A program made the position numbers and the translations under genes. Shown piece by piece: positions 7,489 to 13,958 of a stretch of 17,879 nt of DNA (positions are counted from its first letter, which is position 1; every line of letters starts with the position of its first letter). Source of the stretch: CAZQNF01 sp964403325 (GTDB taxonomy: Bacteria; Patescibacteriota; Patescibacteriia; Magasanikbacterales; GWA2-37-8); contig CAYOFO010000025.1 in assembly GCA_964403325.1 (NCBI GenBank), forward strand, positions 1 through 17,879. Reading direction: 5' to 3'. The notes under the pieces were generated by a model. It had not been told where the DNA came from and ran no database searches. It saw only the letters and a program-made list of their open reading frames with translations.

Positions 7489-8274
7489 ATGTCGCAAATT
7501 CACATTCCGACCCTTGCCCCAGAAATTTTAGGTCACATTGGACCGCTCCCCGTCACTAATACCATGGTAAATGCTTGGATTGCCCTCATTATTTTTTTCG
7601 TGCTGGGTTTAGTTGCTCGCAGAAGTGTTTTGCTTCGCCCCAAAAAGTTACAAAATACCATTGAATACTTTTTAGAAATTTTGCTGGGTTATTTTGACCA
7701 AGTTACCGGAGATCGAAAAAAGACTATCAGGTTTTTGCCCATAGTCGGATCGATCTTCTTTTTTATTTTACTGTCCAATTGGCTCGGACTCTTACCTGGC
7801 ACCGGTAGTATTTCTGTGGGCCACACTTTTCTTTTGCGCCCGGCGAATACAGATCTGAATCTTACTATTGCTATGGCCGTTGTTGCTGTAGTTTCTTCGC
7901 ATGTGTTTGGTTTCATGGCGCTTGGATTTTTCACACACGCCAATAAATTTGTTCAGCTTGGAACGCTTTGGAAAAGCCTGAGGAAAGGGCCGATCGCGAT
8001 TTTTACCGCAATCGTTGAGTTGGCGGTTGGTCTTATTGAAATTGTAAGTGAAATGTCTAAAGTGTTGTCTCTGTCATTGCGTTTATTTGGTAATATTTTC
8101 GCCGGAGAAGTTCTGATGAGCGTTATTATCAGTATTGTATCCGTTCTTCTGCCCACGCCGTTCATGCTCCTTGAGGTAATGGTCGGTTTGATTCAGGCGG
8201 CAGTATTTAGTATTTTAACCTTAGTTTACTTAACCGTCGCATCTTCCAAGCCTCATGGAGCTGAAGCGCATTAA
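7489..8274 (+). CDS. atpB: ATP synthase F0 subunit a
   Basis: This 261-aa subunit forms the stator half-channels through which ions reach the c-ring. The essential arginine is R198 in LSLRLFGNIFAGE, the most conserved motif in the family. NTDLNLTIAMA (about 119-129) and the C-terminal GLIQAAVFSILTLVYL helix also fit, with its Gln at the position expected to face R198. Five to six hydrophobic helices are visible. The length and ends are normal for bacterial subunit a. It is followed by an unusually long 180-nt gap before atpE, which contains hairpins that I list separately. Within the operon it keeps the canonical place between atpI/Z and atpE. Confidence 0.97.
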   Translation: MSQIHIPTLAPEILGHIGPLPVTNTMVNAWIALIIFFVLGLVARRSVLLRPKKLQNTIEYFLEILLGYFDQVTGDRKKTIRFLPIVGSIFFFILLSNWLGLLPGTGSISVGHTFLLRPANTDLNLTIAMAVVAVVSSHVFGFMALGFFTHANKFVQLGTLWKSLRKGPIAIFTAIVELAVGLIEIVSEMSKVLSLSLRLFGNIFAGEVLMSVIISIVSVLLPTPFMLLEVMVGLIQAAVFSILTLVYLTVASSKPHGAEAH

Positions 8275-8288
8275 AATAACAATATTTG

Positions 8289-8337
8289 TTCGTTAAGTAG
8301 TTTATTGGTCCGTTCGTACAAATAAACTTTTAACGAA
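8289..8337 (+). other. Long imperfect hairpin in the atpB-atpE gap
   Basis: TTCGTTAA (8289-8296) pairs with TTAACGAA (8330-8337), and inside it GTTTATT (8300-8306) pairs with AATAAAC (8321-8327), leaving a 14-nt loop and a small internal loop (GTA opposite TT). In RNA this gives a nearly continuous stem of 15 to 17 pairs. No T-tract follows, so it is not an intrinsic terminator. It lies 118 nt upstream of atpE, where it could act as an mRNA processing or stability element. Confidence 0.7.
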
Positions 8338-8390
8338 TAAACCGGTAAACATTTTATTCATTTGGTGTATTTTTACGAGAAGTTTGCGAA

Positions 8391-8406
8391 GCAGGCAACG
8401 TCCTGC
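8391..8406 (+). other. Short GC hairpin upstream of atpE
   Basis: GCAGG (8391-8395) and CCTGC (8402-8406) enclose a 6-nt loop. Flanking CGAA (8387-8390) and TTCG (8417-8420) could close an outer stem with a bulge. It is about 48 nt before the atpE start codon. It is short, so the call is tentative. Confidence 0.4.
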
Positions 8407-8454
8407 GTTTAAGCGCTTCGAAGACGAAAAATATATCAAGCAAGTCAAAAATGT

Positions 8455-8676
8455 ATGTCACATGAAAATGTGCTCGCTATTATTAAGGGTCTTACCATGT
8501 GTATCGGTGGTATGTTCCCAGCTTTCGCGATTGGTAAAATCGTTTCCAAAGCTATGGAAGCGATCGGTCGCAACCCGGAAGCAGGATCTGGCATCTTCGT
8601 ACCGATGCTTCTTGGCGCAGCTTTTGCTGAAGCGATCGCTATCTACGCACTCGTAGTCGTTTTCACTTTAAACTAA
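8455..8676 (+). CDS. atpE: ATP synthase F0 subunit c
   Basis: This 73-aa hairpin protein forms the rotating c-ring. The first helix (about 6-33) ends at the polar loop R39-N40-P41-E42, and the second helix (about 47-71) carries the ion-binding carboxylate E59 in AAFAEAIAIY. Sodium-type rings carry a Ser directly after this Glu and a Gln in helix 1; here Ala follows and no Gln is present, so I infer proton coupling. Helix 1 is unusual: counting from P22, the common GxGxG packing motif reads A23-F-A25-I-G27, and a lysine (K28) sits within the span. The start at 8455 is chosen because the product begins with the normal short N-terminus; the ATG at 8451 runs into a stop after four codons. Confidence 0.95.
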   Translation: MSHENVLAIIKGLTMCIGGMFPAFAIGKIVSKAMEAIGRNPEAGSGIFVPMLLGAAFAEAIAIYALVVVFTLN

Positions 8677-8688
8677 AAAGTTTAGATC

Positions 8689-8712
8689 ATTGGGTTTAGT
8701 AATAAACCCAAT
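8689..8712 (+). other. Perfect 10-bp hairpin with GTAA tetraloop between atpE and atpF
   Basis: ATTGGGTTTA (8689-8698) and TAAACCCAAT (8703-8712) are perfect complements around the loop GTAA (8699-8702), which in RNA is a GNRA-class tetraloop. The stem starts 12 nt after the atpE stop. There is no adjoining T-tract, so rather than a full terminator it is more likely a 3' stabiliser or partial attenuator that lowers expression of atpF and later genes relative to atpE. Confidence 0.75.
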
Positions 8713-8736
8713 AGATTTGCACTATTTAATAGACGT

Positions 8737-9333
8737 ATGACTAATTTTCATTTTATCGATCAGGCTTTGGCGGCCGAAGAGCGTGGCGAAGTTGTAGCCA
8801 TGGAAACACAAACCAGCGAGCATGGCGGGGTTTTGGCAAATCTTGGAATTAATGGTTCCATATTTGCTGCCCAACTGATAAACTTTTTGCTTGTGGTTGC
8901 GGTCATTTGGTTTCTTATTTTAAAACCGATTACTAAGAAAATGACCGAACGTCAAAACCTCATTGATGAAAGTTTAAATAACGCTGAAAAAATTAAAAAT
9001 CAATTGGTGCAAAGCGAAGCTGACTATAATGCACGCCTCGAAGAAGCGAAACAAGCTGGCCGAAAAGTGATGGAAAAAGCTACTCAGGATGCCGAGATTG
9101 AAGCACAGGCTCTTAAAGATAAAAGCAAGCAAGAAATACAATCACTGGTTGAACAAGCCAAAGTTCGCATCCAGGCTGAAAAAGAAGAAATGGTTCAAGC
9201 GCTCAAATCCGAAACCGCTAACATGGTGGTGTCGGCTCTTGAAAAAATCTTGAGCCAGAAAATTGATGCTCCCACCGACAAAAAGATTATTGAAGATATG
9301 TTAAAAAAGATGCCGTATGAAAAGAACAATTAA
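8737..9333 (+). CDS. atpF: ATP synthase F0 subunit b
   Basis: This 198-aa subunit is the peripheral stalk that holds F1 against rotation. It has a single membrane span at about residues 42-63 (FAAQLINFLLVVAVIWFLIL), then a KPITKKMTERQNLID junction typical of subunit b and a long charged coiled coil to residue 170 that dimerises and reaches the delta subunit. The oddity is an acidic N-terminal extension of about 41 residues before the span, which in the standard topology would lie outside the cytoplasmic membrane. Starting instead at Met22 (8800) would shorten it to 20 residues, but that ATG has C rather than T at -1, unlike every other start here. The gene overlaps atpH by 17 nt. Confidence 0.92.
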   Translation: MTNFHFIDQALAAEERGEVVAMETQTSEHGGVLANLGINGSIFAAQLINFLLVVAVIWFLILKPITKKMTERQNLIDESLNNAEKIKNQLVQSEADYNARLEEAKQAGRKVMEKATQDAEIEAQALKDKSKQEIQSLVEQAKVRIQAEKEEMVQALKSETANMVVSALEKILSQKIDAPTDKKIIEDMLKKMPYEKNN

Positions 9334-9703
9334 AGCTTACGCACAAGCTCTGTTTGAGCTCACGCAAAACGCGACACCGGAAATGGTCCAAAAAATTACG
9401 CATGAGTTTACTCGATTGCTCGCTCGTGATAACAAACTTGGTAGTGCAGATAAAATTATGGCCCAATTTGTAAGTATTGCCAAGAAAAAACAGGGGATTG
9501 TCGAGCTTAATGTTACGACAGCGAGTGCTTTAACCTCAGAAACCAAAGAGCAGCTCATGAAGACATTTGGCAGTAAAGTGGAAATTCATGAACAGATCGA
9601 TAAAAGCTTGATTGGTGGTTTGGTTGCAAAGACCGGTGACACCATTCTCGACGGCAGTATAAAAACCCAATTAAAAAGATTAAAAGCGAGTTTGTCGGTA
9701 TAG
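9317..9703 (+). CDS. atpH: ATP synthase F1 subunit delta, short form
   Basis: This 128-aa protein links the b stalk to the alpha subunits at the top of F1. The family C-terminus is intact: LIGGLVAKTGDTILDGS at about 98-114 followed by a basic KTQLKRLKASL helix. The N-terminus keeps the AYAQALFELT start helix. Compared with the common length near 175-180 residues, about 50 residues are missing, and the gap falls in the middle of the N-terminal helical domain; KKQGIVELNV follows almost directly. There is no frameshift or internal stop, so this looks like a natural short form, which I believe is seen in other Patescibacteria. The start lies inside the end of atpF, indicating translational coupling. 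Confidence 0.88.
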   Translation: MKRTIKAYAQALFELTQNATPEMVQKITHEFTRLLARDNKLGSADKIMAQFVSIAKKKQGIVELNVTTASALTSETKEQLMKTFGSKVEIHEQIDKSLIGGLVAKTGDTILDGSIKTQLKRLKASLSV

Positions 9704-9764
9704 TAATTTGTTATCAAATACGCGTCTAAACTCTTAACCCTAAAACCTAAAATCTTACAATATT

Positions 9765-11252
9765 ATGCAAATCAACTCTATTGTCGAAGAACTCAAAAAA
9801 AATATTGCGGAATTTGAAAAGCATGTTGAAGTAGAAGAGGTGGGAACTGTGCTTGAGGTTGGTGATGGAATTGCCAAAATGAGTGGATTGGTACATTGCC
9901 AGGCGAGTGAAATGTTGGAATTTCCCGGTGGCACTTATGGAGTGGCGCTAAACTTAGAAGAAGAAACGGTGGGTGCTATTATTTTGGGCGAATATCGCCA
10001 CCTTAAAGAAGGCGATGTTGTCAAGCGCACCGGTCGTATTTTATCAATCCCGGTTGGTGATGATGTGATTGGACGAGTGGTAAATCCGCTCGGTCAGCCG
10101 GTAGATGGTGGTGCGCCGTTAAAGTCAAAAATTTTCTACCCCATCGAGCGTATTGCGCCGGGCGTTATGACGCGTGAACCGGTAACCCAAAGCGTTCAAA
10201 CCGGTATTAAAGCCATTGACGCGCTTATTCCAATTGGTCGCGGTCAGCGTCAGCTCATTATCGGGGATCGCCAGACCGGTAAAACCGCTGTCGCTATCGA
10301 TACCATCATTAACCAAAAAGGTCAGGACATGATTTGTATTTATGTGGCCGTTGGTCAGAAGGAGTCTAAGGTTGCTCGCATCGTGGCCAAACTCAAAGAA
10401 ACCGGTGCGATGGATTATACCGTAGTGGTGAATGCGAGTGCTTCAGATTCGGCTTCACTCCTTTACATTGCTCCATACGCCGGTGTGGCTATGGCGGAAT
10501 ATTTTATGGATCAGGGCAAGGACGTGCTGGTTGTGTACGACGATCTTTCCAAACAAGCCTGGGCGTATCGCGAAATTTCTCTTCTTTTACGTCGTCCACC
10601 TGGTCGTGAAGCGTATCCGGGGGATGTCTTTTACCTGCATTCTCGCTTACTTGAGCGCGCTTGTCGACGTAACAAAGAAGCTGGTGGCGGCTCGATTACG
10701 GCTTTGCCGATTATCGAAACTCAAGCCGGCGATGTTTCGGCCTATATTCCGACCAATGTCATCTCCATTACCGACGGGCAAATTTTCCTGGAGAGCGATC
10801 TTTTCTTCCGCGGTATTCGTCCGGCACTCAACATTGGTATTTCAGTGTCCCGTGTTGGTTCGGCTGCACAAACCAAACCTATGAAAAAAGTGGCCGGAAA
10901 AATGAAGCTGAGCATGGCCCAATTTCGCGAAATGGAAGCTTTTGCTCAATTTGCCAGCGATCTTGATGCTGATACTAAAAAACAGATTGATCTGGGTCAG
11001 CGCCTCACCGAAATTATGAAACAGCCGCAATTTCAACCTTTGCCTCTCGCCAACCAGGTAGCGATTTTCTATGCGGCAAATAATGGATTTTTGCAGGATG
11101 TGGCCGTAAAAGAAGTTCGTGCCTGGGAAGAAAAATTCCACCAATTCTTCACTCAAAACAAACAAGCTCTTTTGCAAAAAATCAGTGCTGGGGGTTGGGA
11201 TGAGAGTATTGAAAAAGAGTTGAAAGAAGCGATTATGGAGTATAAAAAATAG
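9765..11252 (+). CDS. atpA: ATP synthase F1 subunit alpha
   Basis: This 495-aa protein is the non-catalytic nucleotide-binding subunit of the F1 hexamer. The N-terminal barrel (about 20-95) includes VLEVGDGIAKMSGL. The P-loop is G167-D-R-Q-T-G-K173-T174, Walker B ends at D259-D260 in VLVVYDDLSK, and R363 in SVSRVGSAAQ is the arginine finger that reaches into the neighbouring beta active site. The C-terminal helical domain runs from about 380. Q170 of the P-loop marks it as alpha rather than beta. A 61-nt gap precedes it and contains a 40-nt stretch without any G (9725-9764), likely an unstructured ribosome landing region. It is followed not by atpG but by a block of orphan genes. Confidence 0.98.
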   Translation: MQINSIVEELKKNIAEFEKHVEVEEVGTVLEVGDGIAKMSGLVHCQASEMLEFPGGTYGVALNLEEETVGAIILGEYRHLKEGDVVKRTGRILSIPVGDDVIGRVVNPLGQPVDGGAPLKSKIFYPIERIAPGVMTREPVTQSVQTGIKAIDALIPIGRGQRQLIIGDRQTGKTAVAIDTIINQKGQDMICIYVAVGQKESKVARIVAKLKETGAMDYTVVVNASASDSASLLYIAPYAGVAMAEYFMDQGKDVLVVYDDLSKQAWAYREISLLLRRPPGREAYPGDVFYLHSRLLERACRRNKEAGGGSITALPIIETQAGDVSAYIPTNVISITDGQIFLESDLFFRGIRPALNIGISVSRVGSAAQTKPMKKVAGKMKLSMAQFREMEAFAQFASDLDADTKKQIDLGQRLTEIMKQPQFQPLPLANQVAIFYAANNGFLQDVAVKEVRAWEEKFHQFFTQNKQALLQKISAGGWDESIEKELKEAIMEYKK

Positions 11253-11276
11253 AAATAAATTAAGAAGTTTTACGTT

Positions 11277-12059
11277 ATGAATGATGTTGGGTTAATTAAA
11301 GGAAGATTGTTGGAACTCAAAACAAAGATTGATAAGTTTGAAGCTTCTCCTGCGTTAATAACTTCGGAAACAGGAGAAGATTTAGCATTAGAATTTTCAC
11401 TTATAGACGAAGAATTGTTTCGTTTAGCTTTTGAAGCAGGTAAGGAAATTGATCTACACAAACCTTTAAAAGCTGAATTTGACAGAATAATAAGCAGATT
11501 TCACCAATTGTTTCCTGCAGAAAAAGAACTTTTTGACTCGTTTGTTGAGTTTGAAGAAAGTGAGTTGGAAGAAGGTTTAACAAGAACATTTTTTCCAAAA
11601 AAGGAAAATCCAGGTACAAAAGGAATGTTTATGGATGACTTATCTGAGATTAATAAAAAATTAGTAGAAGTGAAGCTAAAAATTGATGAGTTTCAAAGCA
11701 GTCCTTCGTTGATAACCCTAGAAGCGGGAGACGAGATGGTGGAAAAATTTGCAGTTATAAAAAACAAAATTTTTAATTTATGGTGTGATAACCCTGAAGA
11801 CTGTGATTCTGAGAGCTACCACGCTTTGCAGGATGAATATGATACAATATTAGCTCGGTTTCATCAGTTATTTCCTGAGGAAAAAGAAATTTTTAATTTA
11901 GGAGTAAGTATTAGACAAGAAAGACGGGCAAAGGCTTTGTGGCAAAAGATGTACCCGGGTGAAAAATTTCCACATGGTATCCAAGAAGTTTCTCCAGGTA
12001 CATTGTCTGAAATTAGAAGAGATTTAGAGGGAACTAGGGTAGAATTTATAAAAAGTTAA
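11277..12059 (+). CDS. Hypothetical protein with an internal tandem duplication, 260 aa
   Basis: I do not recognise this protein, but its structure is clear. Two copies of a roughly 105-residue helical unit lie in tandem, about residues 6-107 and 125-227. Matching landmarks are KIDKFEASPALIT (17-29) with KIDEFQSSPSLIT (135-147), and RFHQLFPAEKELF (74-86) with RFHQLFPEEKEIF (194-206). After the second copy, LSEIRRDLEGTRVEFIKS (243-260) resembles the start of the second unit (LSEINKKLVEV at 122-132), so the protein appears to end a few residues into a third copy. It is soluble and acidic, with no signal peptide. Codons are distinctly more AT-rich than in flanking atpA and atpG. It lies 24 nt after atpA and 3 nt before the next orphan, inside the ATP synthase operon. 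Confidence 0.82.
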   Translation: MNDVGLIKGRLLELKTKIDKFEASPALITSETGEDLALEFSLIDEELFRLAFEAGKEIDLHKPLKAEFDRIISRFHQLFPAEKELFDSFVEFEESELEEGLTRTFFPKKENPGTKGMFMDDLSEINKKLVEVKLKIDEFQSSPSLITLEAGDEMVEKFAVIKNKIFNLWCDNPEDCDSESYHALQDEYDTILARFHQLFPEEKEIFNLGVSIRQERRAKALWQKMYPGEKFPHGIQEVSPGTLSEIRRDLEGTRVEFIKS

Positions 12060-12062
12060 AAT

Positions 12063-12428
12063 ATGGAACGATCCCAAGAGGATATTGAATTAGAAATTAA
12101 TTTTTTAGAACAGTGTCTTAGCCAACTTCCGATTGGTCATGAGTTTCATATTACTGAGCATAGTTTGTATGCGAGAAGTTTCGCTCGTTTACGAAATGAA
12201 ATAATCGGATCTCAAGTTGATAATATAAGAAAATTATTGAAACAACTGGATGGTTTAAGTACGAGATTTAAAGATATAGATAATGCAAGCGGTGAAGAGT
12301 GGAGAAAAGAATGGAAAGATGAAAGAGATGATGAAGCTAGATTGCAAAGAGGTGAGGCTATTCATATAGAACAGCCGAGTATAAAAAATTTACCTCCAAA
12401 AATATTAACAAAAGGCCGAATGGCATAG
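12063..12428 (+). CDS. Hypothetical protein, 121 aa
   Basis: The family is not recognised. The first 75 residues should form helices (DIELEINFLEQCLSQL, then YARSFARLRNEII and VDNIRKLLKQLDGLSTRF), and the rest is very charged: EEWRKEWKDERDDEARLQR near 78-96, then a proline-containing basic tail ending KILTKGRMA. No membrane span or signal. The gene starts 3 nt after the previous orphan and shares its AT-rich codon use, suggesting that the two are expressed and perhaps act together. The tail's W-K-E...E-R...S-x-x-x-L-P spacing loosely resembles the reconstructed small protein encoded just downstream at 12466-12634, which could mean distant paralogy; I hold this weakly. Confidence 0.7.
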   Translation: MERSQEDIELEINFLEQCLSQLPIGHEFHITEHSLYARSFARLRNEIIGSQVDNIRKLLKQLDGLSTRFKDIDNASGEEWRKEWKDERDDEARLQRGEAIHIEQPSIKNLPPKILTKGRMA

Positions 12429-12465
12429 AAATAATCTTTAAATTTAAACTCTTAATTTTATTTGT

Positions 12466-12634
12466 ATGGGTGAGATGCAAAAAACATTTGAGCAAGGTAG
12501 AGACTATTATTTTGGTTTGTTGCGAGGTAGACTAAGCCAGATTGGGGGCAATTTGGAAAGAGCAGTGTCGAGCTGAAAGAGAAGGTGCTAAAGCGATGCA
12601 AGCATCTGTGCATAGTTTGCCTGGAAGAGTTTAA
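12466..12634 (+). pseudogene. Small orphan ORF interrupted by a frameshift in a G5 run
   Basis: An ATG at 12466, with the same TTTGT context as other starts here, opens a frame that runs 36 codons to a TGA at 12574-12576. Removing one G from the GGGGG run at 12544-12548 joins this frame to a second open frame that ends at TAA 12632-12634, giving a plausible 55-residue helical protein: it would run from MGEMQKTFEQ through QIGAIWKEQCRAEREG to SLPGRV. The downstream half has protein-like composition only in that frame. It may be a decayed gene, a sequencing or assembly error in the homopolymer, or, less likely, a slippage site. It fills what would otherwise be a 229-nt gap between two orphan genes in the atp operon. 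Confidence 0.5.
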
Positions 12635-12657
12635 AATAAACGATTAATTTTTATTGT

Positions 12658-13005
12658 ATGGCAGAGAAAAACACAAAAGAGTTATCGCGGCAACAAGACA
12701 TGCGAACAAGAATAGAAGATTTTGTCCGTTCTCAGGGGGGTCAGATTGAAGAAATATCAGTATTTCCCGATGAATTAGCTCCTAGTCATAGTGCCCAAAT
12801 TAAAAAAATACCTCCTGGCCGAAAAATATTAAAAATAACACTTCCGACTGATCGTATAACGATACTGGCAACCATGCCTTCTGAAACGAATGGTGGTTTT
12901 GACGCTGAGGTATATGGTGGTAAGTATTATGTGACAGGAAATCATGACTGTACTTTGTTCGATCTTCAAGGATTGGTTCAACAAGCAAGAAATCTTAACT
13001 CTTAG
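12658..13005 (+). CDS. Hypothetical protein, 115 aa
   Basis: The family is not recognised. The first 30 residues are a charged helix (RTRIEDFVRSQGGQIEEI), and residues 50-100 look like beta strands (GRKILKITLPTDRITILATM, then FDAEVYGGKYYVTGN), ending with a helix LFDLQGLVQQARNL. This is a small soluble alpha/beta protein with no signal peptide. The start at 12658 has the TTATTGT context shared with neighbouring genes. It ends 5 nt before atpG, so translation of atpG probably follows directly. It is the last of four orphan genes between atpA and atpG and is somewhat less AT-biased than the first two. A nucleotide- or peptide-binding role cannot be argued from the sequence. Confidence 0.72.
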   Translation: MAEKNTKELSRQQDMRTRIEDFVRSQGGQIEEISVFPDELAPSHSAQIKKIPPGRKILKITLPTDRITILATMPSETNGGFDAEVYGGKYYVTGNHDCTLFDLQGLVQQARNLNS

Positions 13006-13010
13006 TTTAT

Positions 13011-13916
13011 ATGGCCATTTCTACCAAAACCATCAAACGCCGTATCAAATCCATTGGTAATACCAAAAAAATCACCAAAGCCATGGAAATGATTAGCGCT
13101 GTCAAAATGCGTCGCGCAGTGGCAAGCGCTACCCAAAGCCGCCATTATTCTCACTCTGCCTGGCAGATGGTTTTGGATATAGTGAAAAAAACCGCCGTGA
13201 AAAATCATCCGCTTCTTACTAAGCGGCCTATTAAAAAAATCGCACTTTTACTCATAACCAGTAATCGTGGTCTGGCCGGAGGGTTTAGCTCCAAGCTCTT
13301 AGCAGAAACCCATCGTGAAGTTTTAAAAATGGAAAATGCCGGTCAGGCTACTATTGATTTAATGATCATGGGCAAACGTGGCCGAAAAATCTATCAAAAT
13401 TTTGGCCATACTATCTCCCTTGAGTTTGAAAAAACCGATGTAACGCCGCGAGTGGAAAAAATTTTACCAATTGCTAAAATGTTGGCGCAAGAGTTTGTGA
13501 ATGGAAAATACGATGCCGTCGCCGTAGCCTATACCCATTATTTTTCGGCTATTAAGCAATCTCCGACCATTAAGCAAATTTTACCCCTCAATGTAGCCGA
13601 AGGTTCGCCTATAATCGGCGAACCGCCAGCTGAAAGAAAAAAAACTTCAGCTGTCCATGACAGATTTTTGTTTGAACCAAGTCCACAAAAAGTATTAGAA
13701 ATGCTTTTGCCGCGTATTATCGAAGTGCAGCTCTACCAGGCTATCCTCGAATCCGATGCGGCCGAGCATAGCGCTCGTATGCTAGCCATGCGCAATGCCA
13801 CCGATGCGGCCAAAGATATGATGAAAGATCTGAACACCACCTTTAACAACGCTCGGCAAGCCAATATCACCAAGGAAATTTCCGAAATCGTAGGTGGTGC
13901 GGCCGCGCTTGAATAA
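13011..13916 (+). CDS. atpG: ATP synthase F1 subunit gamma
   Basis: This 301-aa subunit is the central rotor shaft. The N-terminal coiled-coil helix has the family pattern STKTIKRRIKSIGNTKKIT followed by KAMEMISAVKMRRA (together residues 4-36), and the C-terminal helix ends NARQANITKEISEIVGGAAAL (about 280-300) preceded by RNATDAAKDMM. The Rossmann-like middle domain includes LLITSNRGLAGGF (about 84-96), matching the usual SDRGLCGG motif. Length is slightly above the typical 285-295. It resumes the canonical operon order after the orphan block, starting 5 nt after the last orphan. A 42-nt AT-rich gap with a TATAAT separates it from atpD. Confidence 0.96.
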   Translation: MAISTKTIKRRIKSIGNTKKITKAMEMISAVKMRRAVASATQSRHYSHSAWQMVLDIVKKTAVKNHPLLTKRPIKKIALLLITSNRGLAGGFSSKLLAETHREVLKMENAGQATIDLMIMGKRGRKIYQNFGHTISLEFEKTDVTPRVEKILPIAKMLAQEFVNGKYDAVAVAYTHYFSAIKQSPTIKQILPLNVAEGSPIIGEPPAERKKTSAVHDRFLFEPSPQKVLEMLLPRIIEVQLYQAILESDAAEHSARMLAMRNATDAAKDMMKDLNTTFNNARQANITKEISEIVGGAAALE

Positions 13917-13921
13917 AATTA

Positions 13922-13951
13922 TTTTCATAAATTAAAATTTTAACTTATAAT
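13922..13951 (+). promoter_or_regulatory. Possible internal promoter before atpD
   Basis: A perfect TATAAT at 13946-13951 stands 7 nt before the atpD start codon, with a poor -35 candidate TTTTCA at 13922-13927 (18-nt spacer). If used, transcription would begin at or next to the A of the ATG and give a leaderless atpD message. The region is very AT-rich, so chance is a real alternative. Confidence 0.25.
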
Positions 13952-13958
13952 TTCCTGT

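Noticed and set aside
8384..8656. A 90-aa open frame covering atpE in another frame
   Set aside because: It overlaps almost all of atpE, has Cys/Arg-rich shadow composition and no -1 T at its start; atpE itself is certain.
8455..8676. Sodium-dependent c-ring
   Set aside because: The Ser after the key Glu and the helix-1 Gln expected of sodium-type rings are missing.
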